NCBI RefSeq assembly: GCF_016065055.1
Contig: NZ_CP065856.1
Span: 1,487,836-1,551,835 of the forward strand
Origin: Halosimplex litoreum
Lineage (GTDB): Archaea; Halobacteriota; Halobacteria; Halobacteriales; Haloarculaceae
Direction of reading: 5' to 3'
DNA: 64,000 nucleotides
Made by a program: the position numbers and the translations under genes. A model generated the notes under the pieces. It saw nothing but the letters and a program-made list of their open reading frames with translations, was not told where the DNA came from and ran no database searches. This document shows, piece by piece, positions 41,257 to 51,282 of the stretch (positions are counted from its first letter, which is position 1; each line of letters starts with the position of its first letter).

Positions 41257-41588
41257 TGACCGACGGAGAGGGGTCGACGGTTCCCGACTGGCTCCCGAAG
41301 GCAGTGGCCGTTCTCCTCGCGCTCGCGCTGCTGGCGCCCGTCTTCGGCTGGGCGGCCGGTCAGGTCGGGTACGCCGAGCCCCTGGAGAACGCCGCCGAGC
41401 ATACGGGCGCGACCGACGACGCCGAACCGGTCGAGTCGGCGCCGTTCCCCGACTACGGCGTCCCCGGGCTCGGCAGTGCGCCCGGAACCTTCGTCTCGGC
41501 CCTCGTCGGGACCGGCCTGACCCTGCTGGTCGCGTTCGGGATCGGCCGCGTGCTCGGGAGCGACGGCGACACCGACGCGGTGCGGTGA
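41256..41588 (+). CDS. nikN: Nickel transporter small subunit NikN (PDGLE type)
   Basis: A 110-residue protein with two membrane helices (residues 14-37 and 80-100) around an extracellular loop containing AEHTGATDDAEPVESAPFPDYGVPGLG. This is the CbiN/NikN arrangement, although the PDGLE motif itself appears as YAEPLENAAE. It helps load metal onto NikM. Coupled to nikM (one-base overlap) and followed by nikQ after 13 bases. Confidence 0.8.
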   Translation: MTDGEGSTVPDWLPKAVAVLLALALLAPVFGWAAGQVGYAEPLENAAEHTGATDDAEPVESAPFPDYGVPGLGSAPGTFVSALVGTGLTLLVAFGIGRVLGSDGDTDAVR

Positions 41589-41601
41589 CCGAGCGACCGA
41601 G

Positions 41602-42399
41602 ATGGGACGGACCGACCTCCTCGACCGCACGCTCGCCGGGCTCTCCGAGCGCGCCCGCTGGTTCCTGCTCGCCGAGGAGGCGCCCGACCGCGCGGGGTTC
41701 CTCCAGGCTGTCGCGCCGAGCGTCAAGCTCGTCGGACTGGTCGCACTCGTCGCGCTGACCGTCACGCAGCGGGACCTGCCCACGGTCGCCGCCCTGGCCG
41801 CGCTGGCCGGCGCGCTCGCGGTCGCCTCGCGCGTCCCCGCCCGGACCTTCCTGGGTCGCGTCGCCGGGCCGCCCGCGTTCGCGCTGGTCGCCGTCGCCCC
41901 CCAAGCGTTGCTGATGGACGGCCCCGCCTTCGCCGGGACGCCCCTCTCCGCCGCGGGCGTCGCCTACGTCGCGGTCTTCACCGCCCGGGTCGGCGTCTGC
42001 GTGGCCTTCCTCTCGCTGTTGCTGTTGACGACGCGCTTCTCGGACCTGCTGGGCGGGCTCGCCCGCCTGCGCGCGCCGCCCATCGCCGTCTCGCTGTTAG
42101 CGATCACCTACCGGTACCTCCTGCTCTTCTTCTCGGAACTCGAACGGATGGCTCGCGCCCGACGGGGCCGGACGGTCGCCGAGCCGGACCTGCGACGCAC
42201 GTGGCGCGATTCGGGGAACTTCCTCGGGACCTTCCTGCTGCGGAGCGTCGAGCGCGGCGAGCGCGTCGAACGGGCCGCCCGCGCCCGCGGCGGCGGTGGC
42301 GGCCCGAAGCCGACGGTCGGCCGAACGACTCTCGGCCGCGCGGACGCCACCTTCGCACTGGTCGTCCTCGCCGCCGTCGTCGGGGTGGGACTGGCGTGA
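41602..42399 (+). CDS. nikQ: ECF transporter transmembrane subunit NikQ (CbiQ family)
   Basis: A 265-residue coupling protein of the energy-coupling-factor complex with about five helices and the two Ala-Arg-Gly coupling motifs, here MARARRGRTVAEPDLR and RAARARGGGGG, that touch the ATPase. It transmits ATP-driven movement to NikM. Its stop overlaps the GTG start of nikO. Confidence 0.88.
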   Translation: MGRTDLLDRTLAGLSERARWFLLAEEAPDRAGFLQAVAPSVKLVGLVALVALTVTQRDLPTVAALAALAGALAVASRVPARTFLGRVAGPPAFALVAVAPQALLMDGPAFAGTPLSAAGVAYVAVFTARVGVCVAFLSLLLLTTRFSDLLGGLARLRAPPIAVSLLAITYRYLLLFFSELERMARARRGRTVAEPDLRRTWRDSGNFLGTFLLRSVERGERVERAARARGGGGGPKPTVGRTTLGRADATFALVVLAAVVGVGLA

Positions 42400-43220
42400 G
42401 CGACGACGCCGACGATACGAAGACACCGGCTATCGACGGGACCGGACTCAGCTACGCCTACCCGGACGGCACCCCCGCGGTCGACGGCGTCGACGTGACC
42501 GTCGACCGCGGCGAGCGGGTCGCGCTGCTCGGCCCGAACGGCGCCGGCAAGTCGACGCTGCTGCAGCTGCTCGGCGGGCTGATCGACCCCGACGAGGGGT
42601 CGGTCCGCTACTTCGGGGAGACGACCGACGCCGACGCCGTCCGCGACCGCCTGAGCGTCCTCACGCAGAACCCCGCCGACTACCTGTTCAACCCGACGGT
42701 TCGGGAGGACCTGGCCTACGGCCCCGCCCAGCAGGATCTGCCCGACTGCGAGGCCGCGGCCCGCGTCGACCGCGTCGCCGACCGGCTCGGCCTGACGGAG
42801 CTGCTGTCGAAGCCACCGTTCCGACTCAGCGGCGGCCAGCAGCGACGGGCGGCGCTGGCGAGCGCGCTCACCGTCGAGCCGGACGCGCTCCTGCTGGACG
42901 AACCGGTGAGCGATATCGACGCCGCCAACCGCGAGACCGTCCTCGACCTGCTCGACGAGCTGACCGCCGCCGGGGTCACGCTCGTCGTCTCGACGCCGGA
43001 CACGGAGCTGGTCCCCCGCGTCGCCGACCGCGTGGTCCTGCTCGACGCCGACGGCCGCGTCGCCGCGACCGGCCCCACCAGACGGGTCCTGACCGACACC
43101 GCGCTATTGACCGACTGCGACCTGCGACCCCCGCAAGTCGTCCGGCTGTTCGACGGCCTGACCGACGACCCACCGCTGACCGTCGACGCGGCTCGCGACC
43201 GCATCGGCGACGATATCTGA
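42396..43220 (+). CDS. nikO: ECF transporter ATPase NikO (CbiO family)
   Basis: A 274-residue ATPase: Walker [20 protein letters not shown]-loop [21 protein letters not shown], signature [16 protein letters not shown], Walker [13 protein letters not shown]. Starts at a GTG overlapping nikQ (GTGA). The single ATPase suggests a homodimer powering the NikMNQO nickel importer. Confidence 0.9.
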   Translation: MSDDADDTKTPAIDGTGLSYAYPDGTPAVDGVDVTVDRGERVALLGPNGAGKSTLLQLLGGLIDPDEGSVRYFGETTDADAVRDRLSVLTQNPADYLFNPTVREDLAYGPAQQDLPDCEAAARVDRVADRLGLTELLSKPPFRLSGGQQRRAALASALTVEPDALLLDEPVSDIDAANRETVLDLLDELTAAGVTLVVSTPDTELVPRVADRVVLLDADGRVAATGPTRRVLTDTALLTDCDLRPPQVVRLFDGLTDDPPLTVDAARDRIGDDI

Positions 43221-43225
43221 TCGAA

Positions 43226-43244
43226 CGACCGATTCGATCGGTCG
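43226..43244 (+). terminator. Hairpin after nikO
   Basis: A perfect 8-bp palindrome CGACCGAT-TCG-ATCGGTCG begins 6 bases after the nikO stop. It has no T-run, so termination is uncertain; it may instead protect the transcript end. Confidence 0.4.
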
Positions 43245-43278
43245 AAACGAAACGCTTCGATCTGAATTCGAGATCGGA

Positions 43279-43295
43279 CGGTGCTATTTGCACCG
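43279..43295. promoter_or_regulatory. Hairpin with TATTT loop upstream of ureB1
   Basis: CGGTGC-TATTT-GCACCG lies 82 bases before the ureB1 start. A hairpin of the same size and the same TATTT loop, but a different stem, lies upstream of ureB2 (45568-45584). It could be part of the promoter or a leader structure. Confidence 0.45.
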
Positions 43296-43377
43296 AAGCG
43301 AACCACCTTGGGATGTCGATCCAAATAATCGCGCAGATGATCGACTATCGACCGCTACTGTCGACGGACGTGGTGGT

Positions 43378-43821
43378 ATGAGCGACGAGATGGTCCCGGG
43401 CGAAGTGGTCGCCGGCGAGGGCACGGTGACGATCAACGAGGGTCGCGAGACCGCCGAGGTGACGGTCGGGAACGCGGGCGACCGGCCGGTGCAGGTGGGC
43501 TCGCACTTCCACTTCTTCGAGGCCAACGCGGCCCTCGAATTCGACCGCGAGGCCGCCTTCGGCAAGCGGTTGAACATCCCCGCCGGCACCGCGGTCCGAT
43601 TCGAGCCCGGCGACGAGCAGACGGTCGAACTCGTCGCTATCGGCGGCAAGCGCGTCGCCCACGGGATGAACGGCCTCGTCAACGGCAGCGTCGACGGCGA
43701 CGCCGCCGCGGCCGTCGAGCGGGCTCACCGACAGGGCTTCGGCGGTATCCCCGACCAGGCCGGTAAACTGGACGACGCGGACGAGTCAGCCGACGCCGAC
43801 GACGCGGAGGGGTCCGGATGA
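43378..43821 (+). CDS. ureB: Urease beta subunit, copy 1
   Basis: A 147-residue beta subunit: [19 protein letters not shown], then [21 protein letters not shown] and [17 protein letters not shown], the standard fold. An acidic C-terminal tail of about 25 residues is absent from copy 2. The ATG at 43378 gives the usual N-terminus; an upstream ATG would add 30 unrelated residues. The stop overlaps ureC1 (ATGA). Confidence 0.93.
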   Translation: MSDEMVPGEVVAGEGTVTINEGRETAEVTVGNAGDRPVQVGSHFHFFEANAALEFDREAAFGKRLNIPAGTAVRFEPGDEQTVELVAIGGKRVAHGMNGLVNGSVDGDAAAAVERAHRQGFGGIPDQAGKLDDADESADADDAEGSG

Positions 43822-45536
43822 CACGCGAGGTCGACCGCGAGTCCTACGCCGAGCTGTACGGGCCGACGACGGGCGACCGCGTGCGCCTCGGAGATACGGA
43901 GCTGTTCGTCGAGGTCGAAGAAGACCTCCGGACGCCGGGCGACGAGGCGGTCTTCGGCGGCGGGAAGACGCTGCGCGACGGCCTCGGCCAGTCGCCGGGC
44001 ACCACCCAGGCGGAGGGCGCGATGGACTGGGTGCTGACCAACGCGCTCGTGATGGACCCGGTCGTCGGGATCGTCGCCGCCGACATCGGTATCCGCGACG
44101 GCGAGATCGCGGGTATCGGCAAGGCCGGCAACCCCGACACGATGGACGGCGTCGACGTGGTCGTCGGCCCCTCGACGGACGTCTACCCCGCCGAGGGGAA
44201 GATCGCCACCCCCGGCGGGCTGGACATCCACATCCACTTCAACTCCGCCCAGCTGCACGACCACGCCCTGGCCTCGGGCATCACCACGATGCTCGGCGGC
44301 GGGTACGGCGGCGGCGCCACGACCTGCACGACCGGCCCCGAGAACGTCAAGCGCTTCCTGCAGGCCGCCGAGGAGTGGCCGGTCAACGTCGGCTTCTACG
44401 GCAAGGGCAACGCCTCGAAGCCCGGACCGCTGGTCGAGCAGCTCGAAGCCGGCGCCTGCGGGCTGAAACTGCACGAGGACTGGGGCTCGATGCCCGACGC
44501 CATCGACACCTGCCTCGACGTGGCCGAGGAGGAGGACGTGCAGGTGTGCATGCACACGGACACGCTCAACGAGGCCGGATTCGTCGAGAACACGTTCGCC
44601 GCCGTCGACGGGCGGACGATGCACCTGTTCCACATCGAGGGCGCCGGCGGCGGCCACGCGCCGGACATCATGGAGATGGTCGGCCAGGCGAACATGCTGC
44701 CCTCCTCGACCAACCCCTCGATGCCCTACACGGTGAACACCTTCGACGAGCACCTGGACATGGTGATGGTATGTCACCACCTCAACCCCGACGTCCCCGA
44801 GGACGTGGCCTTCGCCGAGTCCCGCGTGCGCGCCGAGACCATCGGCGCCGAGGACGTGCTCCACGACGTGGGCGCCATCTCGATGATGACCTCCGACTCC
44901 CAGGCGATGGGCCGCATGGCCGAGGTCGTCTGTCGGACCTGGCAGACCGCCTCGAAGATGAAGGCCCAGCGCGGCGCCCTGCCCGAGGACGAGGAGATGG
45001 ACACCCACGCCGAGGCCGACAACTTCCGCGCGAAGCGCTACCTCTCGAAGTACACGATCAACCCCGCCATCTCGGCGGGGATCGACGACTACGTCGGCAC
45101 GCTCGAACCCGGCAAGCTCGCCGACGTGGTGCTGTGGGACCCGGCCTTCTTCGGGATCAAGCCCGCGATGACGTTCAAGGGCGGCTTCCCGGTCTACTCC
45201 GAGATGGGCGAGGCAAACGGCTCGCTGATGACCTGCGAACCCATCAAACAGCGCCCACGCGCCGGCGCGGCCGGGAAGGCCAAACACGGGCTCTCGCTGT
45301 CCTTTGTCAGTCCGGCGGCCGCCGAGGCCGGCGTCGGCGAGGAATACGGCCTCGACTCCCCCGTCGTCCCCGTCTCGGGCGCTCGCACGCCCGGGAAAGG
45401 CGACATGCACTACAACGACTACTGCCCGGACGACATCGAGATCGACCCCGAGACCTTCGAGGTGAAAGTCGACGGGGAGGTCGTCTCGGCCGAGCCGAGC
45501 GAGGAGATATCGCTCGCCCAGCGATACATGCTATGA
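43818..45536 (+). CDS. ureC: Urease alpha (catalytic) subunit, copy 1
   Basis: A 572-residue nickel amidohydrolase that splits urea into ammonia and carbamate. All active-site residues are present: His 138 and His 140 (LDIHIHF), carbamylated Lys 217 and His 219 ([10 protein letters not shown]), His 246 (MHTDTLNE), His 272 ([13 protein letters not shown]), Cys 319 and His 320 on the flap (VCHHL), Asp 360 (TSDSQAMGR). It keeps the ATTCTTGP loop near residue 168, close to the ATTCTPGP of bacterial ureases. The full length is normal. It is followed by a 180-base gap and a second ureBC pair. Confidence 0.96.
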   Translation: MTREVDRESYAELYGPTTGDRVRLGDTELFVEVEEDLRTPGDEAVFGGGKTLRDGLGQSPGTTQAEGAMDWVLTNALVMDPVVGIVAADIGIRDGEIAGIGKAGNPDTMDGVDVVVGPSTDVYPAEGKIATPGGLDIHIHFNSAQLHDHALASGITTMLGGGYGGGATTCTTGPENVKRFLQAAEEWPVNVGFYGKGNASKPGPLVEQLEAGACGLKLHEDWGSMPDAIDTCLDVAEEEDVQVCMHTDTLNEAGFVENTFAAVDGRTMHLFHIEGAGGGHAPDIMEMVGQANMLPSSTNPSMPYTVNTFDEHLDMVMVCHHLNPDVPEDVAFAESRVRAETIGAEDVLHDVGAISMMTSDSQAMGRMAEVVCRTWQTASKMKAQRGALPEDEEMDTHAEADNFRAKRYLSKYTINPAISAGIDDYVGTLEPGKLADVVLWDPAFFGIKPAMTFKGGFPVYSEMGEANGSLMTCEPIKQRPRAGAAGKAKHGLSLSFVSPAAAEAGVGEEYGLDSPVVPVSGARTPGKGDMHYNDYCPDDIEIDPETFEVKVDGEVVSAEPSEEISLAQRYML

Positions 45537-45567
45537 GCGTACGAGCGTACAACCGATCGACAAAATC

Positions 45568-45584
45568 TGGTAGTATTTCTACCA
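45568..45584. promoter_or_regulatory. Hairpin with TATTT loop upstream of ureB2
   Basis: TGGTAG-TATTT-CTACCA, a perfect 6-5-6 palindrome in the 180-base gap between ureC1 and ureB2. Same loop and geometry as the one upstream of ureB1. The gap is long for an operon and AT-richer than the genes, so a separate promoter or a processing site for the second pair is likely. Confidence 0.45.
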
Positions 45585-45716
45585 TCCGGAACCGGTTTAG
45601 GACGAACGTGTGGATCGATACCAGATGACGAAGACAGTGACTCCCCCGCTGCGATCGACCGGCGAGCGGTCTGTGACCGACGGCGACTGCGACCACCGTC
45701 CCGCGGGAGGACACCC

Positions 45717-46097
45717 GTGAGCGACGGCCTCGTGCCCGGCGAGGTGACCGCCCGCGGCGACGGCGTCCCCATCAACGAGGGCCGCGAGACGGCGACGGTC
45801 AGCGTCGCCAACACCGGCGACCGACCGGTCCAGGTGGGCTCGCACTTCCACTTCTTCGAGGTCAACCGCGCGCTGTCGTTCCCGCGCGCGGAGGCCTTCG
45901 GGATGCGCCTGGACGTGCCCGCCGGCACCGCGGTCCGGTTCGAACCGGGCGACAGGAAGGCGGTCGACCTCGTCGCGGTCGGCGGCGACCAGCTGGTCAC
46001 GGGGATGAACGCCCTGACCGACGGACCCGTCGACGCCGAGACGAAGGCCGCGGCGCTCGAACGGGCCCGCGAGGCGGGCTTCGAGGGGGCCGACTGA
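45717..46097 (+). CDS. ureB: Urease beta subunit, copy 2
   Basis: A 126-residue paralogue of ureB1 ([54 protein letters not shown]) without the acidic tail. It starts at GTG, supported by a GGAGG ribosome-binding site 6-10 bases upstream. The stop overlaps ureC2 by one base (TGATG). Confidence 0.92.
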   Translation: MSDGLVPGEVTARGDGVPINEGRETATVSVANTGDRPVQVGSHFHFFEVNRALSFPRAEAFGMRLDVPAGTAVRFEPGDRKAVDLVAVGGDQLVTGMNALTDGPVDAETKAAALERAREAGFEGAD

Positions 46098-47806
46098 TGC
46101 GGGATCTCGACCCCGACCAGTACGCCTCGCTGTACGGGCCGACCGAGGGCGACCGCGTCCGTCTCGGCGACACCGACCTGATCGCCGAGGTCACCGAGGA
46201 CCGGATCACCCGCGGCGACGAGGCGGTGTTCGGCGGCGGGAAGACCCTGCGCGACGGGATGGGACTCAAACCCGGCTACACCGCCGAAGAGGGCGCGCTC
46301 GACTGGGTGCTGACGAACCTCGTCGTGCTGGACCCGAAACTGGGGGTCGTCAAGGCCGACATCGGCCTCAAGGACGGCCGGATCGCCGGGATCGGCAGCG
46401 CCGGCAACCCCGACACGATGGACGGCGTCGACGAGGAGCTGGTCGTCAGCGCCAACACCGAGGTGATCTCCGCGGAGGGGATGATCGCGACGCCCGGCGG
46501 GCTGGACATCCACGTCCACTTCAACTCCGCCCAACTGCCCGAACACGCCATCGCCTCGGGGATCACGACGATGCTCGGCGGCGGCGTCGGCCCGTCGACG
46601 GTCGGGATCATCACCAGCGGCGAGCGCAACCTCGAACTGATGATGAAGGCCGCCGAGGAGTGGCCGGTCAACGTCGGCTTCTACGGCAAGGGCTCCTCGA
46701 ACGAGCCCGAGGTGATCCGCGAGCAGGTCGAGGGCGGCGCGGTCGCGCTGAAGATCCACGAGGACTGGGGCGCGATGCCGGCGGTGATCGACACCTGCCT
46801 CGACGTGGCCGACGAGACGGGCGTCCAGGTCGCCATCCACACCGACACGCTCAACGAGTCGGGCTTCGCCGAGGACACCTTCGACGCCATCGACGGCCGG
46901 ACCATCCACGCCTACCACGTCGAGGGCGCCGGCGGCGGCCACGCCCCGGACATCATCGAACTCGTCGGCAAGTCCCACATGCTGCCTTCGTCGACGAACC
47001 CCTCGATGCCCTACACCGAGAACACGTTCGACGAGCACCTGGACATGGTGATGGTCTGCCACCACCTCAATCCGGACGTGCCGGAGGACGTGGCCTTCGC
47101 CGAATCACGCGTCCGGGCCGAGACCATCGGCGCCGAGGACCTGCTGCACGACATGGGCGCCATCTCGATGATGACGACCGACTCGCAGGCGATGGGCCGG
47201 ATGGGCGAGCTGATCGCACGTACTTGGCAGACAGCCGATAAGATGAAACGCGAGCGCGGGCCGCTGCCGGGGACCGAGGCGGGCGGCCACGACAACGAGC
47301 GGATCCTGCGCTATCTCGCGAAGTACACGATCAACCCCGCCATCGCCGCGGGCATCGACGCCCACGTCGGTTCGCTCGAAGCCGGGAAACTGGCCGACGT
47401 GGTGCTGTGGGACCCGGCCTTCTTCGGGATCAAGCCGTCGGTCGTCGTCAAGGGCGGCTTCCCGGCCTGGTCGGCGATGGGCGAGGCCAACGGCTCGCTG
47501 ATGACCTGCGAACCGGTCGTACAGCGGCCGCAGTTCGGCGCGAAGGGCCGGGCGGCCGACGCCACGAGCGTGCAGTTCGTCAGCCCGCAGGCCGCCGAGA
47601 ACGGGCTGGCGGAGCGATACGACCTCCAGAAGGAGGTCCTGCCGATCGCGGACACGCGCGACCTGTCGGTCGACGACTTCGTGCGCAACACGTACTGCCC
47701 GTCCGTGGACGTCGACCCCGAGACGTTCGTCGTCGAGATCGACGGCGAGGAGGCGCGGGGCGAGCCCGCGGACGAAGTGCCACTCGGACAGCGATACATC
47801 CTCTGA
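46097..47806 (+). CDS. ureC: Urease alpha (catalytic) subunit, copy 2
   Basis: A 569-residue second catalytic subunit. The ligands are complete: His 139, His 141, Lys 219, His 221, His 248, His 274, Cys 321, His 322, Asp 362. The region 295-355 is nearly the same as copy 1 in protein sequence. The loop that in copy 1 and in bacterial ureases contains TTCT is replaced by [17 protein letters not shown], and the C-terminal third differs ([16 protein letters not shown]). It is directly followed by the single ureA, so this pair is the one in the usual haloarchaeal ureBCAGDEF order. Confidence 0.95.
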   Translation: MRDLDPDQYASLYGPTEGDRVRLGDTDLIAEVTEDRITRGDEAVFGGGKTLRDGMGLKPGYTAEEGALDWVLTNLVVLDPKLGVVKADIGLKDGRIAGIGSAGNPDTMDGVDEELVVSANTEVISAEGMIATPGGLDIHVHFNSAQLPEHAIASGITTMLGGGVGPSTVGIITSGERNLELMMKAAEEWPVNVGFYGKGSSNEPEVIREQVEGGAVALKIHEDWGAMPAVIDTCLDVADETGVQVAIHTDTLNESGFAEDTFDAIDGRTIHAYHVEGAGGGHAPDIIELVGKSHMLPSSTNPSMPYTENTFDEHLDMVMVCHHLNPDVPEDVAFAESRVRAETIGAEDLLHDMGAISMMTTDSQAMGRMGELIARTWQTADKMKRERGPLPGTEAGGHDNERILRYLAKYTINPAIAAGIDAHVGSLEAGKLADVVLWDPAFFGIKPSVVVKGGFPAWSAMGEANGSLMTCEPVVQRPQFGAKGRAADATSVQFVSPQAAENGLAERYDLQKEVLPIADTRDLSVDDFVRNTYCPSVDVDPETFVVEIDGEEARGEPADEVPLGQRYIL

Positions 47807-47809
47807 ACG

Positions 47810-48211
47810 ATGAACCTTACACCCAAAGAGCAGGAACGGCTGACGGTCTTCATGGCCGCAGAGCTCGCGCGCCGGCGCAAGGAACGCGGCGTCGCGCTGA
47901 ACCACCCCGAATCGGTCGCGTACATCTCCGACTGGTGTTTCGAGCGGGGCCGCGACGGCTGGTCGGTCGCCGAGATCCGCGCCGAGGCCACCCAGTTGCT
48001 CGACCCCGAGGACGTCATGGAGGGCGTCCCCGAGATGGTCGACATCATCCAGGTCGAGCCCACCTTCCCCGACGGGACGAAGCTCGTCACCGTCCACGAC
48101 CCGATCCGGTCGTCCGAGGCGGTCGACCCCGGCAGCGACGACGAGGCGGCCGCCGACGGCGGCGACCCGACGGACGCTGACGAGAGCGCCGACGAGGAGG
48201 GCGACGCGTGA
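47810..48211 (+). CDS. ureA: Urease gamma subunit
   Basis: A 133-residue gamma subunit: [41 protein letters not shown] and [20 protein letters not shown]-like C-terminus, followed by an acidic tail of about 30 residues peculiar to halophiles. Only one ureA is present for two ureBC pairs, so it probably serves both. Overlaps ureG (GTGA). Confidence 0.95.
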   Translation: MNLTPKEQERLTVFMAAELARRRKERGVALNHPESVAYISDWCFERGRDGWSVAEIRAEATQLLDPEDVMEGVPEMVDIIQVEPTFPDGTKLVTVHDPIRSSEAVDPGSDDEAAADGGDPTDADESADEEGDA

Positions 48212-48831
48212 GCCTCACCCACCGCGACGTGGCGACGGTCGGCATCGGCGGCCCAGTGGGGTCGGGCAAGACCGCGCTGGTCACCGAACTCGTCCCGCGG
48301 CTGCGTGACGCCGGCCTGGACGTCGGCGTCATCGCCAACGACGTGCTCACCCAGGAGGACGCCGACGCGCTGCGCGAGCGCTTCGCGGGGATCGTTCCCG
48401 AGGACCTCGTCGCCGGCGTCGAGACCGGCGCCTGCCCCCACACGGGAATCCGCGAGGACCCCTCGATGAACCTCGCACAGATCGACGCCTTCCTCGCCGA
48501 GCACCCGGACCTGGACCTGGTGATCGTCGAGAGCGGCGGCGACAACCTCGCCGCGACCTTCAACCCCGAACTCGCCGACTACTCGCTGTACGTCATCTCG
48601 GTGGCGGAGGGCGAGGACATCCCCCGCAAGCGCGGCCCGGGCGTCGTCGACTGCGATCTGCTCGTGGTCAACAAGACCGACCTGGCCCCCCACGTCGACG
48701 TCGACCTGGACGTGCTGGAAGCCGACGCCGACGAGGTGCGCGACGGCCCCTGGCTGTTCACGAACTGCAAGGCAGGCGAGGGGATCGACGAGGTCCAGGA
48801 GTACGTCAGCGAGGGCGTGCTGTTCGCATAG
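48208..48831 (+). CDS. ureG: Urease accessory GTPase UreG
   Basis: A 207-residue SIMIBI GTPase: P-loop [15 protein letters not shown], the nickel-binding-site region [16 protein letters not shown] (CPH motif), [13 protein letters not shown], and G4 NKTD. It dimerises with nickel and GTP and delivers nickel to the apo-urease complex. GTG start overlapping ureA; ureD starts immediately after its stop. Confidence 0.95.
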   Translation: MSLTHRDVATVGIGGPVGSGKTALVTELVPRLRDAGLDVGVIANDVLTQEDADALRERFAGIVPEDLVAGVETGACPHTGIREDPSMNLAQIDAFLAEHPDLDLVIVESGGDNLAATFNPELADYSLYVISVAEGEDIPRKRGPGVVDCDLLVVNKTDLAPHVDVDLDVLEADADEVRDGPWLFTNCKAGEGIDEVQEYVSEGVLFA

Positions 48832-49884
48832 ATGGCCGCCGACAGCCCGGGCGCGTCCGACGACTCGCCCGACCGACCATCCGACGGCCCGCCCGCACCG
48901 CCGAGCCGGCGCGACCGGAGCGGCGAGGCCGACGAGCCGCCACATCCCGCCTTCGCCGACTACGCGACCGAGTCGCTGCCCGCCGCGGCGGTCGGCTCGC
49001 CCGGCAAGGACGGCCGGCTCGAACTCCGCTTCGCCGTCGACGAGGCCGGCGAGACGAACCTCGTGCGCGACCTCGCACGGGCGCCGTTCCACGTCAGCGG
49101 CACGCTCGGCCACGACCCGCTGCCCGAAGCGGAGACGGTGTACGTCCAGTCGCCGACCGGCGGCCTCGCGCAGGGCGACCGTCACGCGGTCGAGATCGCG
49201 GTCGGCGCCGACGCCGTCGCGCACGTCTCCACCCAGAGTTCCCAGAAAGTGCTCTCGATGGAGCGCAACTACGCCGCCGCGGACGTGTCGCTCTCGGTCG
49301 ACCGGAACGGCCACCTCGACTACGTACCCGAGCCGGCGATCCTCCACGAGGACTCCCGATTCTTCCAGGCGATCGATCTGGACCTCGCGACCGACGCGAG
49401 CGCGGTCGTCGGTGACGTGGTGGTTCCGGGGCGACTCGCCCGCGGCGAGCGCTTCGACTTCGAACGGTACCTCTCTCGACTGCAGGTCCGCCGCGACGGC
49501 GAACTACTGGTCGACGACGCGACGCACCTCCGGCCCGCCGACGCCGACCCGTCGGCGGCGGGCGTGATGGGCGCGTTCGCCGTCGTCGGGACGCTGTACG
49601 TACTCGTCCCCGAGAGCGAGTCGGACGAACTCGACGACCTGAGCGAGCGCCTCCACGCGGCCGCGACGGCCGCCGCCGAGACCGGCGCTGCCGACGGCGA
49701 CCGCGACGACGCAGACCCCGACACGGTCCGCGCGGGCGCGACCCGTCTCCCGAACGACGCCGGCGTCGTCGTCCGGGCGCTGGGCCACCGCGCCGAGACC
49801 GCGACCGCCGCGCTCCGGGCGGCGTGGGACGAGGCGCGAATCGGCCTGCTGGGCGTCGGCGCGCCCGAGTCGCGGAGGCCCTGA
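48832..49884 (+). CDS. ureD: Urease accessory protein UreD
   Basis: A 350-residue UreD/UreH scaffold: LRFAVDEAGETNLVRDLARAPFHVS, VYVQSPTGGLAQGDRHAVEI, AHVSTQSSQKVLSMERNYA, YVPEPAILHEDSRFFQAIDL. A disordered acidic N-terminus of about 60 residues is extra. UreD binds apo-urease and channels nickel from UreG. One-base overlap with ureE (TGATG). Confidence 0.92.
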   Translation: MAADSPGASDDSPDRPSDGPPAPPSRRDRSGEADEPPHPAFADYATESLPAAAVGSPGKDGRLELRFAVDEAGETNLVRDLARAPFHVSGTLGHDPLPEAETVYVQSPTGGLAQGDRHAVEIAVGADAVAHVSTQSSQKVLSMERNYAAADVSLSVDRNGHLDYVPEPAILHEDSRFFQAIDLDLATDASAVVGDVVVPGRLARGERFDFERYLSRLQVRRDGELLVDDATHLRPADADPSAAGVMGAFAVVGTLYVLVPESESDELDDLSERLHAAATAAAETGAADGDRDDADPDTVRAGATRLPNDAGVVVRALGHRAETATAALRAAWDEARIGLLGVGAPESRRP

Positions 49885-50507
49885 TGCTCGTCGCCGAGTC
49901 CGTCGTCGGACGCCTCGACGACGAGTCCGTCGCCGAGCGCGTCGCGTCGGGCGACCCGCTCCGGATCGAAGTCGACGAGACCGAGCGCCGTCGCTCGCGC
50001 TTTCGGACGACCTCTGAGGACGGCACCGACCTCGGCGTCGTCGTCGCCCGCGAGCTGCGCGACCGCGACGTGCTCTCGACGGGCGACCGGCTCGTCGTCG
50101 TCTCGCTCGAAGCGGTCGACGCGATGGTGCTCGACTTCGCCGGGGTAGCCGACCCCGACCGCGCGGCGGTGACGACCGCGCTCGAACTCGGCCACGCCGT
50201 CGGGAACCGCCACTGGGACCTCGCCGTCGAGGACGGTCGGGCGTACCTCCCGCTGGCGGACACCCGCGAGCGCATGGAAGCGACCGTCGAACCACACCTC
50301 CCCGACGGCGCGACCGTCGGCTACGAGGAAGTTCCGCCGACGCTGTTCGACGAGGGCAATGGGGGCGACCACTCACACGGTCACGGCGACGGCGGCCACT
50401 CCCACGGCGACGGCGGGCACTCCCACAGCCACGGCGACGGTGCCCACGGCGTCCGAACGATCGATCCGGGGGACGGACGGGAGTCTGCGGGGGGTGAGGA
50501 GTCGTGA
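49884..50507 (+). CDS. ureE: Urease nickel chaperone UreE
   Basis: A 207-residue metallochaperone. The peptide-binding N-domain is followed by the metal-binding domain with LELGHAVGNRHWDLAVEDG, whose His is the dimer nickel ligand. The last 50 residues are a His/Gly/Asp tail (HSHGHGDGGHSHGDGGHSHS) that would store additional nickel. The ATG overlapping the ureD stop is the natural start. Confidence 0.93.
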   Translation: MLVAESVVGRLDDESVAERVASGDPLRIEVDETERRRSRFRTTSEDGTDLGVVVARELRDRDVLSTGDRLVVVSLEAVDAMVLDFAGVADPDRAAVTTALELGHAVGNRHWDLAVEDGRAYLPLADTRERMEATVEPHLPDGATVGYEEVPPTLFDEGNGGDHSHGHGDGGHSHGDGGHSHSHGDGAHGVRTIDPGDGRESAGGEES

Positions 50508-51193
50508 GCGACGAAGCCACGCTCGAATCGCTGCGGCTGGCCGATTCGTTCCTGCCGGTGGGGACCGACAGCGTCTCCTACGCGCTGGAGCAGTTCGTCG
50601 CCGACGACGCGGTGACCGACGCCGAGGAGCTGCGGGCGCTGGTCGGGACGGTGCTCCGGCGCCAGCACGGCCGGGCCGACCTGGTGGCGCTGCGGGCGGC
50701 CCACGCCGCGGCCGCCGCCGGCGATATCGACGCCGTCGAGCGCGCCGACCGCCGACTCACCGCCGCGACGCTCCCCGCGGAGTTCCGCGAGAGCTCCGAG
50801 CGGACGGGCGACCGGCTGTTGACCCTCCAACGTGACCTGCGCGACGAGCGCCTCCTCGAATCGTACGGCGCCGCGGTCGACGCGGACGAGGCGCCCGGCA
50901 ACTACGCAGTCGCCCTCGGGACGGTCGCCGCGCTCGCGGACGTGCCCGAGCGCGAGGCGTGTCTGCTGGCCTGTCACGAGTTCGCCACCGCGCAACTCGG
51001 GGCGGCCCAGCGGCTCATGCGCCTGGGGTCGACCGAGGTCCAGCGCGTCCTCGACGACCTGCGTCCGGCGATGGTCGACGCCGTCGAGGCGAGCGCCGAG
51101 CGCGAAGTCGACGACATGGCACCGTTCGCCCCGTTGGTCGACGTGCGTTCCGCGGAGCACGAGCGCGCCCAGCGGCGGCTGTTCCTGAGCTGA
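50504..51193 (+). CDS. ureF: Urease accessory protein UreF
   Basis: A 229-residue all-helical protein: LRLADSFLPVGTDSVSYALEQFVAD at the start (UreF LQLASPxLPVGxFSYSxGLE-type motif) and TAQLGAAQRLMRLGSTEVQ near the C-terminus. It forms the UreG-UreF-UreD complex and checks GTP hydrolysis during nickel insertion. Last gene of the operon; the next gene begins 89 bases on. Confidence 0.92.
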   Translation: MSDEATLESLRLADSFLPVGTDSVSYALEQFVADDAVTDAEELRALVGTVLRRQHGRADLVALRAAHAAAAAGDIDAVERADRRLTAATLPAEFRESSERTGDRLLTLQRDLRDERLLESYGAAVDADEAPGNYAVALGTVAALADVPEREACLLACHEFATAQLGAAQRLMRLGSTEVQRVLDDLRPAMVDAVEASAEREVDDMAPFAPLVDVRSAEHERAQRRLFLS

Positions 51194-51282
51194 GCGGCGA
51201 GCGCACCGGTCGGTCACGACGCGGTCGGGCCCCACCGGCGCCACCCGGCGGCGTTAAGTGACGCGCCGCGTTCGACTCCCGC

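Noticed and set aside
44375-47065. Long Arg- or Val-rich open frames overlapping ureC1 and ureC2 in other frames
   Set aside because: They are codon-bias shadows of the urease genes, which have complete active sites and the correct coupling overlaps.
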